From assembly GCA_963706885.1 (NCBI GenBank), contig CAVPNX010000025.1, positions 186,001 to 250,000 of the forward strand: DNA of 64,000 bases. The letters run 5' to 3'. Each line of letters begins with the position of its first letter. The stretch's first letter is position 1. Below are positions 15,455 through 24,291 of the stretch, in pieces. The stretch is from Prado023 sp963706885. GTDB taxonomy: Bacteria; Actinomycetota; Actinomycetes; S36-B12; CAIYMF01. Below the pieces are notes generated by a model. It worked only from the letters and a program-made list of their open reading frames with translations, did no database searches and was not told the DNA's origin. Made by a program: the position numbers and the translations under genes.

Positions 15455-17722
15455 CTACACGCTCATGTGGAACGTGCGGTCGATGACGTCCTGCTGCTGC
15501 TCGCGGGTCAGCCGCACGAAGTTCACCGCGTAGCCAGAGACCCGGATGGTCAGCTGCGGGTACTTCATCGGGTTCTCCATGGCGTCGAGCAGCATCTCGC
15601 GGTTGAGCACGTTGACGTTCATGTGGAAGCCGCGGCTGGCCACGTACCCGTCGAGGACGCCGATCAGGTTGTCCACCCGCTCGGCCTCGGTCTTGCCCAG
15701 GCCCGAGGGGATCACCGAGGCGGTCATCGAGATGCCGTCCTGGGCGTCGGCGTAGGGCAGGTGCGCCACGGACAGTGCTGCGGGGATCAGGCCCTTGTGG
15801 TCGCGGCCGTGCATCGGGTTGGCTCCCGGGGCGAACGGCTCGCCGAGCTTGCGGCCGTCCGGGGTCGCGCCGGTCGCCTTGCCGTAGACCACGTTCGACG
15901 TGATGGTCAGCACCGACTGGGTGTGGGTGGCGTCGCGGTAGGCCGGGTAGGACCGGACCTTGTCCATGAACGCGGTCACGATCTGCGCGGCGATGTCGTC
16001 CACGCGCGGGTCGTTGTTGCCGAACGCCGGGTACTCCCCGTCGAGGGTGAACTCGGTGATCAGGCCGGTCTCATCGCGCACCGGGTGCACGCCGGCGTAC
16101 TTGATCGCCGACAGCGAGTCGGCCACGATCGACAGCCCGGCGATCCCACACGCGAGCGTGCGCTCCGGGTCGTAGTCGTGCAGCGCCATCTCGAGGCGCT
16201 CGTAGGCGTACTTGTCGTGCATGTAGTGGATGATGTTCAGGGCGTTGACGTAGGTGTCGGCCAGCCAGGTCATGGCGATCTCGAGGCGCGCCCAGACGTC
16301 GTCGAAGTCCAGCGTGTCGGCGGTGACCGGCTCGCCGAGGTCGATGACCTTCTTCCCGGTGATCTCGTCACGCCCGCCGTTGATGGCGTACAGCAGGGTC
16401 TTGGCGAGGTTCACCCGGGCGCCGAAGAACTGCATCCGCTTGCCCACCGGCATGCTCGACACGCAGCACGCGATCGCGCAGTCGTCGCCGCCGGCGTTGA
16501 ACTCGCGCAGCAGGTCGTCGGACTCGTACTGGATCGCCGAGGTGTCGATCGAGACCTTCGCGCAGAACTCCTTGAACCCTGCCGGCAGGGCCGGGGACCA
16601 CAGGACCGTGAGGTTCGGCTCGGGGGCCGGACCCAGGTTGTACAGGGTCTGCAGGAAGCGGAACGACGACCGGGTCACCAGGGGCCGGCCGTCGTAGCCC
16701 ATGCCGCCGATCGACTCGGTGACCCAGGTCGGGTCCCCGGAGAACAGGGCGTCGTACTCGGGGGTGCGCAGGAACCGCACCATCCGCAGCTTGATCACGA
16801 AGTCGTCGACCAGCTCCTGGGCGTCTGCCTCGGTCAGCACCCCGGAGTCGATGTCGCGCTGGAGGAACACATCGAGGAAGGTCGAGACCCGGCCCAGGCT
16901 CATCGCCGCGCCGTTCTGCTCCTTGATCGCACCCAGGTAGGCCATGTACAGCCACTGGATCGCCTCCTGGGCGGTGACCGCCGGGCGGCGCAGGTCCAGC
17001 CCGTGCATGTCGCCGAGCTCGACCAGCTCGGCCAGGGCGCGGATCTGCTCGTTGAGCTCCTCGCGGTCGCGGATGATCGCGTCACTGCTCAGCCGGTTGT
17101 CCAGGGTGGCCAGCTCGGCCTTCTTGGCCACGACCAGCCTGTCCACGCCGTAGAGCGCCACGCGGCGGTAGTCGCCGATGATCCGGCCGCGGCCGTACGC
17201 GTCGGGAAGCCCGGTGATGATGTGGCTGGAGCGGGCGGCGCGGATCGCGGGCGTGTAGGCGTCGAAGACGCCCTCGTTGTGGGTCTTGCGGTACTTGGTG
17301 AAGATCTCCCCGACCCGGGGGTCCGGCTCGTAGCCGTAGGCCTTCAGCCCGTTCTCGACCATCCGGTAGCCGCCGTTGGGCATGATCGCGCGCTTGAGGG
17401 GCGCATCGGTCTGCAGGCCGACGATCAGCTCGGGGATGTCGCCGGTGATCCGGCCCGGGGCGTGCGAGGTGATGGTGCTGGGCGTGTGCTGGTCGACGTC
17501 GAGGATCCCGCGCTCACGCTCGACGAGCATCAGGTCGGCGACGAACCGCCACAACTGCTCGGTGCGCTCGGTCGGCCCGGCCAGGAAGGAGGAGTCGCCC
17601 TCATACGGGGTGTAGTTGCCGCGGATGAACGCCGCGACGTCGATGCCCTCACGCCACGGGCCGTCGTCGAAGCCGCGCCACGGGTCGGAGCTGGTGGTCG
17701 GTCGTTCTGCGGCGATGGTCAT
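15455..17722 (-). CDS. pflB: Formate C-acetyltransferase (pyruvate formate-lyase) PflB
   Basis: Oxygen-sensitive glycyl-radical enzyme converting pyruvate and CoA to acetyl-CoA and formate. Seen: 755 residues. The adjacent active-site cysteines are in CAIACCVSSMPVGK and the glycyl-radical loop TIRVSGYAVNFVRL lies about 25 residues from the C-terminus. Also MPNGGYRMVE and PDAYGRGRIIGDYRRVALYG near the N-terminus, as in true PFL rather than glycerol dehydratase. The ATG at 17722 has AGGAGG 8 nt upstream; a longer frame extending over the promoter is rejected. A DosR-like palindrome lies 81 bp upstream. The formate channel gene is at 50860. Confidence 0.96.
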   Translation of the reverse strand: MTIAAERPTTSSDPWRGFDDGPWREGIDVAAFIRGNYTPYEGDSSFLAGPTERTEQLWRFVADLMLVERERGILDVDQHTPSTITSHAPGRITGDIPELIVGLQTDAPLKRAIMPNGGYRMVENGLKAYGYEPDPRVGEIFTKYRKTHNEGVFDAYTPAIRAARSSHIITGLPDAYGRGRIIGDYRRVALYGVDRLVVAKKAELATLDNRLSSDAIIRDREELNEQIRALAELVELGDMHGLDLRRPAVTAQEAIQWLYMAYLGAIKEQNGAAMSLGRVSTFLDVFLQRDIDSGVLTEADAQELVDDFVIKLRMVRFLRTPEYDALFSGDPTWVTESIGGMGYDGRPLVTRSSFRFLQTLYNLGPAPEPNLTVLWSPALPAGFKEFCAKVSIDTSAIQYESDDLLREFNAGGDDCAIACCVSSMPVGKRMQFFGARVNLAKTLLYAINGGRDEITGKKVIDLGEPVTADTLDFDDVWARLEIAMTWLADTYVNALNIIHYMHDKYAYERLEMALHDYDPERTLACGIAGLSIVADSLSAIKYAGVHPVRDETGLITEFTLDGEYPAFGNNDPRVDDIAAQIVTAFMDKVRSYPAYRDATHTQSVLTITSNVVYGKATGATPDGRKLGEPFAPGANPMHGRDHKGLIPAALSVAHLPYADAQDGISMTASVIPSGLGKTEAERVDNLIGVLDGYVASRGFHMNVNVLNREMLLDAMENPMKYPQLTIRVSGYAVNFVRLTREQQQDVIDRTFHMSV

Positions 17723-17802
17723 CTGGCGTCCTCCTGAAGTGCGGGGCCCCATTGTCCCCCGGGGCATCCCGGGAAGGATGCCCGTACAGGTCCGGCCCAC
17801 TC

Positions 17803-17816
17803 GGGACCTTGGTCCC
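17803..17816. promoter_or_regulatory. DosR/DevR-like box between pflB and the reductase gene
   Basis: Perfect half-sites GGGACC and GGTCCC around TT match the core GGGACnnnnGTCCC of the mycobacterial DosR site (TTSGGGACTWWAGTCCCSAA). It is 81 bp upstream of pflB and 87 bp upstream of the divergent gene. Hypoxia or redox control of pflB would make sense. A one-mismatch site precedes the universal stress gene (40380-40393). No DosR gene is in the window. Confidence 0.5.
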
Positions 17817-17903
17817 GGCTTGCGGGCTCGTGCAGCCGGCTGCAGCCACCGCGACCCCGGTCTAGAATCGCAGTCGAATCCCCCCACGTCCACGAGGTGC
17901 CCG

Positions 17904-19184
17904 ATGCCCGACCATGGCCACGATGCCGAGGTCATCGTCGTCGGCGCCGGGCCCGCGGGATCGGCCACCGCCCACCGGCTGGCCAGCGCGGGGCGCGACG
18001 TCCTGCTGCTGGAGAAGGCGGCGTTCCCGCGGGACAAGGTGTGCGGCGACGGCCTGACCCCGCGCGCGGTCCGGTCCCTGATCGACATGGGCGTGGACAT
18101 CTCCCCGGAGAAGGGCTGGGCCCGCAACAACGGCCTGCGGATCATCGCCAACGGGCGCACCTACGAGCTGCCCTGGCCCGAGCTCGAGCGCTTCCCGAAC
18201 TACGGCCTGGTCCGCTCGCGCATGGAGCTCGACGAGATCCTGGCCCGGCACGCCGCGACCGCCGGGGCCCGCCTGGTGGAGCGCACGAAGGTGCTGGAGC
18301 CGACCCGCGATGAGCGCACCGGGCGCGTGACGGGCGTCGTGGCCCAACCGGTGGACGAGCGCGGCCGGGCTGCGGGGCCGAGGGTCACCTACCGGGCCCC
18401 CGTCGTGGTGGCCGCCGACGGCGTCAGCTCCCGGATGAGCGTCGCGATGGGGCTCGGCCTTCGTGACGACCGGCCGATGGGCGTGGCCGTGCGCGCCTAT
18501 GCCCCGAGCCCGCGGGCCGCCGAGCCGTGGATGGAGTCCCACCTCGAGCTGCGGTCCAACGGCGCGCTGCTGCCCGGCTACGGCTGGGTGTTCGGGCTGG
18601 CCGACGGCACGATCAACATCGGGCTGGGGATCCTCAACACCTCCGAGGCGTTCGGCAACGTCGACTACCGCGACCACCTGCGCCGCTGGATGCGCGAGAC
18701 CCCGGAGCACTGGGAGCTGCGCGAGCATGCCGACACCGTGCGGATCGGCGGCATGGCGCTGCCGATGGGCTTCAACCGCCAGCCGCACTACGCCAGGGGG
18801 ATGCTGCTGGTCGGTGACTCGGGCGGCATGGTCAACCCGTTCAACGGCGAGGGCATCGACTACGCGCTGGAGGCCGGCGCCCTGGCCGGGGCGCGCATCG
18901 ACGCAGCGCTCGCCGAACCCAGGGCCGAGGGCCGTGAGACCCAGCTGCACGGCTACGCCGAGGACCTCAAGGCGCACTACGGCGGCTACTACACGCTGGG
19001 CCGCTGGTTCGTCCGGGCCATCGGGAACCCCAGTGTGATGAAGCTCGCAACCACGTACGGGATGCCGGTCCCGGTCCTGCGCGAACTGGCCCTCAAGCTC
19101 ATGGCCAACCTCACGGACACGGCCGATCCGGACCCCATGGACAGGCTGATCAACGTGCTGTCCCGGGTGACACCGGCAGCATGA
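17904..19184 (+). CDS. Geranylgeranyl reductase-family FAD enzyme, probable menaquinone reductase (MenJ-like)
   Basis: FAD-dependent oxidoreductase of the GGR family. Seen: 426 residues, N-terminal dinucleotide fold VIVVGAGPAGSATAHRLA, LLEKAAFPRDKVCGDGLTPR (family motif with cysteine), VVAADGVSSRMS, and the second FAD motif VGDSGGMVNPFNGEGIDYAL. Mycobacterial MenJ saturates one isoprene unit of menaquinone; the position between men genes and nuoA supports that role. Alternatives are reduction of geranylgeranyl groups in lipids. ATG at 17904; TAGAAT at 17863-17868 is a possible -10 box. Confidence 0.85.
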   Translation: MPDHGHDAEVIVVGAGPAGSATAHRLASAGRDVLLLEKAAFPRDKVCGDGLTPRAVRSLIDMGVDISPEKGWARNNGLRIIANGRTYELPWPELERFPNYGLVRSRMELDEILARHAATAGARLVERTKVLEPTRDERTGRVTGVVAQPVDERGRAAGPRVTYRAPVVVAADGVSSRMSVAMGLGLRDDRPMGVAVRAYAPSPRAAEPWMESHLELRSNGALLPGYGWVFGLADGTINIGLGILNTSEAFGNVDYRDHLRRWMRETPEHWELREHADTVRIGGMALPMGFNRQPHYARGMLLVGDSGGMVNPFNGEGIDYALEAGALAGARIDAALAEPRAEGRETQLHGYAEDLKAHYGGYYTLGRWFVRAIGNPSVMKLATTYGMPVPVLRELALKLMANLTDTADPDPMDRLINVLSRVTPAA

Positions 19185-19284
19185 GGCCACCACGAGCGCG
19201 AAGGTGCCCCCCGGGGTGCCTAGGATGTGACCGCCCGAGCCGTGCCGGCGTGGGCAGTTCGATGGGAGGACGGGTGCCACCGCT

Positions 19285-19644
19285 GTGAACGTCTACATGC
19301 CGATCCTCATCCTCGGACTCCTGGCCTTCGGCTTCGCGCTGTTCTCGGTCGCGGTCGCCGGGATCACCGGCCCCAAGCGCTACAACCGTGCCCGCCTCGA
19401 CGCCTACGAGTGCGGCATCCAGCCCACCCCCATGCGCATCGGCGGTGGCCGGTTCCCGGTCAAGTACTACCTGACCGCGATGCTGTTCATCGTCTTCGAC
19501 ATCGAGATCGTCTTCCTCTACCCGTGGGCAGTCACGTTCGACATGCTCGGGGTCTTCGGCCTGGTGGAGATGCTGCTGTTCATCGCGACCCTGCTCGTCG
19601 TCTACGTCTACGTGTGGCGGCGCGGCGGACTGGAGTGGGACTGA
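19285..19644 (+). CDS. nuoA: NADH-quinone oxidoreductase subunit A
   Basis: Small membrane subunit at the junction of the peripheral and membrane arms. Seen: 119 residues, three transmembrane helices, and the conserved loop YECGIQPTPMRIGGGRFPVK-like segment (YECGIQP and RFPVKYYLTAMLFIVFDIE in parts), including the FDIE acidic motif. GTG start at 19285 in a GGAGGACGGG context. First gene of the 14-gene operon; a possible -10 TAGGAT is at 19221-19226. The nuoB start follows one base after the stop. Confidence 0.95.
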   Translation: MNVYMPILILGLLAFGFALFSVAVAGITGPKRYNRARLDAYECGIQPTPMRIGGGRFPVKYYLTAMLFIVFDIEIVFLYPWAVTFDMLGVFGLVEMLLFIATLLVVYVYVWRRGGLEWD

Positions 19645-19645
19645 C

Positions 19646-20200
19646 ATGGGACTCGAGGAACAACTCCCGTCGGGGGTGCTGCTCACCAGCGTCGAGCTGC
19701 TCGCGGGGTATGCCCGCAAGAGCTCGATGTGGCCGGCGACGTTCGGCCTGGCCTGCTGCGCCATCGAGATGATGGCCACCGGAGCCGGTCGCTATGACCT
19801 CGCCCGCTTCGGCATGGAGGTCTTCCGCGGCTCGCCGCGCCAGGCCGACCTGATGATCGTGGCCGGCCGGGTGAGCAACAAGATGGCCCCGGTCCTGCGC
19901 CAGGTCTACGACCAGATGCCCGGACCGAAGTGGGTCATCGCCATGGGCGTGTGCGCCTCGTCCGGCGGCATGTTCAACAACTACGCGATCGTCCAGGGCG
20001 TGGACCACATCGTGCCCGTCGACATCTACCTGCCGGGCTGCCCACCACGCCCGGAGATGCTCATGGACGCGATCCTCACCCTGCACGAGCAGGTCATGGA
20101 CTCCAAGCTGGGGGCGAACCGCACCCGCCAGGTCGCCGAGCTCGAGGCCGAGGCCCTGGCTGCCCCGTCCACCATCGAGATGCGAGGGCTGCTGCGGTGA
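19646..20200 (+). CDS. nuoB: NADH-quinone oxidoreductase subunit B
   Basis: Peripheral-arm subunit that carries cluster N2, the last electron donor to quinone. Seen: 184 residues. The N2 ligands are the tandem cysteines in GLACCAIEMMATG, the cysteine in MGVCASSGGMFNNYA and the one in DIYLPGCPPRPEML. The paralogue at 44523-44966 has the same ligands but is shorter. The stop overlaps the nuoC GTG as GTGA. Confidence 0.97.
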   Translation: MGLEEQLPSGVLLTSVELLAGYARKSSMWPATFGLACCAIEMMATGAGRYDLARFGMEVFRGSPRQADLMIVAGRVSNKMAPVLRQVYDQMPGPKWVIAMGVCASSGGMFNNYAIVQGVDHIVPVDIYLPGCPPRPEMLMDAILTLHEQVMDSKLGANRTRQVAELEAEALAAPSTIEMRGLLR

Positions 20201-20916
20201 GCGGGGACAGCCAGGTGGTCCCGGTCGGGGCCGTCGACCTGGGCCTGAGCCCGGTCACCGACACCGTGGGCGTGCGCCAGGGGGCCTTCGGGGCGTCGGG
20301 GTCCGGCGACACCAGCGGCTTCGGTGGCCTCGTGCGCCCGATCGAGATGCCCGGCGCGAGCCCGAAGCCCTACGGCGGCTACTTCGACGCCGTCACCGAG
20401 GAGCTCGAGCTCTCGCTGGCCGATGCCGGCGTCCCGGCCGAGTCGGCGATCGAGAAGGTGGTCGTCGACCGCGGCGAGCTGACCCTCTACGTCCGCCGCG
20501 AGCACCTCCTGGCCGTCGCTGCCGAGCTGCGCGACGAGCCGGGCCTGCGCTTCGAGGTCTGCCACTCGGTCTCCGGCGTGCACTACCCGGCCGACACCGG
20601 CCGTGAGCTGCACAGCGTGATCCACCTGCTCTCGATGACCCACAAGCGGCGCATCCGCGTGGAGGTCACCTGCCCTGAGTCCGACCAGCACATCCCCTCG
20701 GTCACCAGCGTGTGGGCGTCGGCGGACTGGCACGAGCGGGAGACCTGGGACATGTTCGGGATCATCTACGACGGCCATCCGGCGATGACCCGAATCCTGA
20801 TGCCCGACGACTGGCCGGGGCACCCCCAGCGCAAGGACTACCCGCTCGGCGGGATCCCGGTGGAGTACAAGGGCGCGACCATCCCGGCGCCGGACCAGCG
20901 GAGGTCGTACAACTGA
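20197..20916 (+). CDS. nuoC: NADH-quinone oxidoreductase subunit C
   Basis: Peripheral-arm structural subunit contacting NuoB and NuoD. Seen: 239 residues. A low-complexity N-terminal extension of about 70 residues precedes the 30-kDa domain with the family signature HERETWDMFGIIYDGHPAM and MPDDWPGHPQRKDYPLGG. GTG at 20197 overlaps the nuoB stop. Separate from NuoD, unlike the NuoCD fusion of E. coli. Confidence 0.95.
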   Translation: MSGDSQVVPVGAVDLGLSPVTDTVGVRQGAFGASGSGDTSGFGGLVRPIEMPGASPKPYGGYFDAVTEELELSLADAGVPAESAIEKVVVDRGELTLYVRREHLLAVAAELRDEPGLRFEVCHSVSGVHYPADTGRELHSVIHLLSMTHKRRIRVEVTCPESDQHIPSVTSVWASADWHERETWDMFGIIYDGHPAMTRILMPDDWPGHPQRKDYPLGGIPVEYKGATIPAPDQRRSYN

Positions 20917-22301
20917 TGAGCACCACCTACGAGTCCGGCGCGGCCTTCGAGCCCGCCGACGGCGCCGGCCCTGACGAGGCCCCCGGGTACGACACCACGG
21001 AGGGCCGGGTCTTCACCGTCTCCGGTGGCGACTGGGACACCGTCACCGTGGACCCGAGCGTGGCCAACGAGCGCATCGTGGTCAACATGGGCCCGCAGCA
21101 CCCCTCCACGCACGGCGTCCTGCGCCTGATCCTCGAGCTCGAGGGGGAGAGCGTGCAGGAGGCTCGCTGCGGGATCGGGTACCTGCACACCGGGATCGAG
21201 AAGAACCTCGAGTACCGCAGCTGGACCCAGGGCACCACGTTCGTCACCCGGATGGACTACCTGTCCAGCTTCTTCAACGAGACCGGCTACAGCCTGGCCG
21301 TCGAGCAGCTGCTCGGGATCACCGACGACATCCCGGACCGTGCCACGGTCATCCGGGTCATCCTGATGGAGCTCAACCGGGTCAGCTCGCACCTGGTCTG
21401 CCTGGCCACCGGGGCCCTGGAGCTCGGCGCCCTGACCGCCATGACGTTCGGATTCCGCGAGCGCGAGCTGATCCTGGACGTCTTCGAGCTGGTGACCGGC
21501 CTGCGGATGAACCACGCGTTCATCCGGCCCGGTGGACTGGCCCAGGACATGCCCGAGAAGGACGACCTCGGGCAGGACATGAGGACCCGGATCCAGTGGA
21601 CGATCGACACACTGCGCTCCCGGTTCAAGGACACCTCCAACCTCCTCGTGGACAACTCCATCTGGATGGGCCGCACCTCGGGGATCGGCTACCTGGACCT
21701 CACCGGCTGCATCGCCCTGGGTGTCACGGGTCCCATCCTGCGGGCCACCGGCTACCCGTGGGACGCGCGCAAGGACATGCCCTACTGCGGCTACGAGCGC
21801 TACGAGTTCGAGGTCCCCACCCAGACCACTGCGGACGCCTACGGCCGGTTCCTGATCCGCCTGGCGGAGATGCAGCAGAGCCTGAACATCGTCGAGCAGG
21901 CCCTCGAGTACCTGACCCCGGGCCCGGTGATGGTCGACGACCCGAAGATCGCCTGGCCGGCCCAGCTCGCGATCGGCACCGACGGGATGGGCAACTCCCT
22001 GGACCACATCCGCCAGATCATGGGCACCTCCATGGAGGCCCTGATCCACCACTTCAAGCTGGTCACCGAGGGCTACACGGTGCCCGTCGGACAGGTCTAC
22101 CAGGTGATCGAGGCCCCGCGTGGGGAGCTCGGGGTCCACGTGGTGTCCCACGGCGGGACCAAGCCGTATCGCGTGCACTTCCGCGATCCGAGCTTCAACA
22201 ACCTGCAGTCCGTGGCCGCGATGTGCGAGGGCGGCCAGGTGGCCGACGTCATCGCCGCCGTGGCCAGCATCGACCCCGTGATGGGAGGCGTGGACCGCTG
22301 A
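20916..22301 (+). CDS. nuoD: NADH-quinone oxidoreductase subunit D
   Basis: The 49-kDa subunit that forms most of the quinone-binding site. Seen: 461 residues, MGPQHPSTHGVLRLILELEG in the quinone-site loop (His and Tyr regions), CGIGYLHTGIEKNLEYR, NETGYSLAVEQLLGI, ELNRVSSHLVCLATGALELG, GKNOWN-type end VHFRDPSFNNLQSVAAM. The start ATG at 20916 shares a base with the nuoC stop (TGATG). An acidic N-terminal extension of about 60 residues precedes the conserved domain. Confidence 0.97.
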   Translation: MSTTYESGAAFEPADGAGPDEAPGYDTTEGRVFTVSGGDWDTVTVDPSVANERIVVNMGPQHPSTHGVLRLILELEGESVQEARCGIGYLHTGIEKNLEYRSWTQGTTFVTRMDYLSSFFNETGYSLAVEQLLGITDDIPDRATVIRVILMELNRVSSHLVCLATGALELGALTAMTFGFRERELILDVFELVTGLRMNHAFIRPGGLAQDMPEKDDLGQDMRTRIQWTIDTLRSRFKDTSNLLVDNSIWMGRTSGIGYLDLTGCIALGVTGPILRATGYPWDARKDMPYCGYERYEFEVPTQTTADAYGRFLIRLAEMQQSLNIVEQALEYLTPGPVMVDDPKIAWPAQLAIGTDGMGNSLDHIRQIMGTSMEALIHHFKLVTEGYTVPVGQVYQVIEAPRGELGVHVVSHGGTKPYRVHFRDPSFNNLQSVAAMCEGGQVADVIAAVASIDPVMGGVDR

Positions 22302-22984
22302 TGTCCATCTCCGAGACGACCCGGACCGAGCTCGCCGAGCTCGCCGGTCGCTATCCCGAGGCGCGCTCGGCGCTGCTGCCGATGCTGCACCTGGTGCAGG
22401 CCGAGGAGGGCTACGTGAGCCCCGAGGGGATCGCCGCGTGCGCCGAGACCCTCACGCTGAGCACCGCTGAGGTGGCCGCGGTGGCCACGTTCTACACGAT
22501 GTACAAGCGTCGCCCGGCCGGCCAGCACCACGTCGGGGTGTGCACCAACACGATGTGCGCCCTGCTCGGTGGGGACGCCGTCTGGGAGGCCGTCAGTGCC
22601 CGCGCCGGTGTCGGGCATGACGAGGTCAGCGCGAACGGCACCTTCGACCTCGAGCGGATCGAGTGCCAGGCAGCCTGCACGCACGCGCCGGTCATGACCG
22701 TGGACTGGGAGTTCTTCGACCGGATGACCCCGGATGAGGCGATCGCCGTGCTCGACCGGCTCGAGGCCGGCGAGGAGGTGCGCTCGACCCGTGGCCCGGT
22801 GGTGCGTGGGTTCAAGGCGGCGTCGCGCACGATCTCCGGGATCGACGACGACGGGCTGACCGCCGAGGGTGGTGCCTCCGACGAGCTGATGCTGGCCAGC
22901 GTCCGGGCCGCGGCTGAGCGCGGCGTGCCCGCCGCCGACGGTGGGCCGGCATCGAGCGGCCAGCCCGTGGCAGGGGGACGCTGA
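22301..22984 (+). CDS. nuoE: NADH-quinone oxidoreductase subunit E
   Basis: Thioredoxin-fold subunit with the off-path [2Fe-2S] cluster N1a, part of the NADH-oxidising module. Seen: 227 residues, with cluster ligands in GVCTNTMCALLGG and ECQAACTHAPVM. The helical N-terminus has LLPMLHLVQAEEGYVSPE. A C-terminal extension of about 60 polar residues follows the fold. ATG at 22301 overlaps the nuoD stop (TGATG). The nuoF ATG follows 1 nt after the stop. Confidence 0.96.
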   Translation: MSISETTRTELAELAGRYPEARSALLPMLHLVQAEEGYVSPEGIAACAETLTLSTAEVAAVATFYTMYKRRPAGQHHVGVCTNTMCALLGGDAVWEAVSARAGVGHDEVSANGTFDLERIECQAACTHAPVMTVDWEFFDRMTPDEAIAVLDRLEAGEEVRSTRGPVVRGFKAASRTISGIDDDGLTAEGGASDELMLASVRAAAERGVPAADGGPASSGQPVAGGR

Positions 22985-22985
22985 C

Positions 22986-24291
22986 ATGACGCTGACCCCG
23001 GTCCTGACCGCCCACTGGGACGAGGCCGGACTCCTACACGATCGAGGCCTACCGCCGCCACGGCGGCTACGAGCAGGTGGCCCAGGGCTTCGCGATGGGC
23101 CCCGACGCACTGATCGCGCTGGTCAAGGACTCCGGCCTGCGCGGCCGTGGTGGTGCGGGCTTCCCCACCGGCATGAAGTGGGGCTTCGTGCCCCAGGGCG
23201 ACGGCAAGCCGCACTACCTGGTGGTCAACGCCGACGAGTCGGAGCCGGGTGCCTGCAAGGACATCCCGCTGATGCTGGCCAACCCGCACTCGCTGGTCGA
23301 GGGCTGCATCCTGACCTCGTACGCGATCCGCGCCAACTACGCCTTCATCTACGTGCGCGGTGAGGTGCCCCACGTGCACCGGCGCCTGCGCGCGGCGGTG
23401 CGTGAGGCCTACGCCGCCGGACTGCTCGGCACGAACATCCAGGGCAGCGGGTTCGACCTCGAGCTGATCGTGCACTCCGGGGCGGGTGCCTACATCTGCG
23501 GCGAGGAGACCGCGCTGCTGGACTCGCTGGAGGGCCGCCGCGGCCAGCCGCGGCTCAAGCCGCCCTTCCCCGCCGTGGCCGGCCTCTACGCCTCCCCGAC
23601 GGTGGTCAACAACGTCGAGACGGTCGCCAACATCCCCTACATCGTGCGCAACGGTGCGGACTGGCTGCGCCAGTGGGGCACCGAGAAGTCCCCGGGCTTC
23701 AAGCTCATGAGCGTCTCGGGCCACGTGAAGAACCCCGGCGTCTACGAGGTCGCGCTGGGCACCACCATGCGCCAGCTGCTGGACTACGCCGGCGGGATGC
23801 GCAACGGCGGCGACCCGAAGTTCTGGCTGCCGGGCGGGTCGAGTGTCCCGATGCTCACCGCCGAGCACCTCGACCTGCCGCTGACCTACGAGGACATGGC
23901 CGCAGCCGGGACGATGCTCGGCACCGCCACGCCGATGGTCTTCGACGAGACCGTGTCGGTGGTCAAGGCCGTGACCCGCTGGCTGGAGTTCTACGCCCAC
24001 GAGTCCTGCGGCAAGTGCACGCCGTGCCGTGAGGGCACGGGCTGGATCACCGGGACCCTGGAGAAGTTCGAGGCCGGCCACGGCAGCCAGCACGAGCTCG
24101 GCCTGCTCGAGGAGGTCTGCGGGCAGATCCTCGGCCGCTCGTTCTGTGCCCTCGGCGACGCCGCGGCCACCCCGTTCCCCGCCGCCCTCAAGCACTTCCC
24201 GGAGGAGTTCCTCGCCGGGACGCACACCGCCGCCGACGAGGCCTTCAACCCGGCAGCCGCCACCGTCCTGCCCGCGGGAGCCACGCGATGA
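22986..24291 (+). CDS. nuoF: NADH-quinone oxidoreductase subunit F, frameshifted near 23028
   Basis: FMN- and NADH-binding subunit with cluster N3. Seen: GLRGRGGAGFPTGMKWGF (NADH/FMN site), VVNADESEPGACKD, AGAYICGEETALLDSLEG, GLYASPTVVNNVETVAN and the N3 ligands in HESCGKCTPCREGTGW. The ATG at 22986 opens a frame that goes wrong after about 14 codons. One extra G at about 23027-23029 (GCCGGACTCC) must be removed to reach SYTIEAYRRHGGYEQVA. The corrected length is 434 residues. The stop overlaps nuoG as ATGA. The extra base is most likely a sequence error. Confidence 0.95.

Noticed and set aside
15299..17737. 812-residue plus-strand frame over pflB
   Set aside because: Shadow of the minus-strand PflB; low-complexity composition and no conserved residues.
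17753..17768. TTGTCCCCCGGGGCAT upstream of pflB as a CsoR/CstR-like operator
   Set aside because: Four mismatches to the other sites and poor symmetry.
19204..19219. GTGCCCCCCGGGGTGC upstream of nuoA as a third CsoR/CstR-like operator
   Set aside because: It keeps the G-tracts but lacks the TA/AT ends of the other two sites and is not placed over a -10 box; likely chance in GC-rich DNA.
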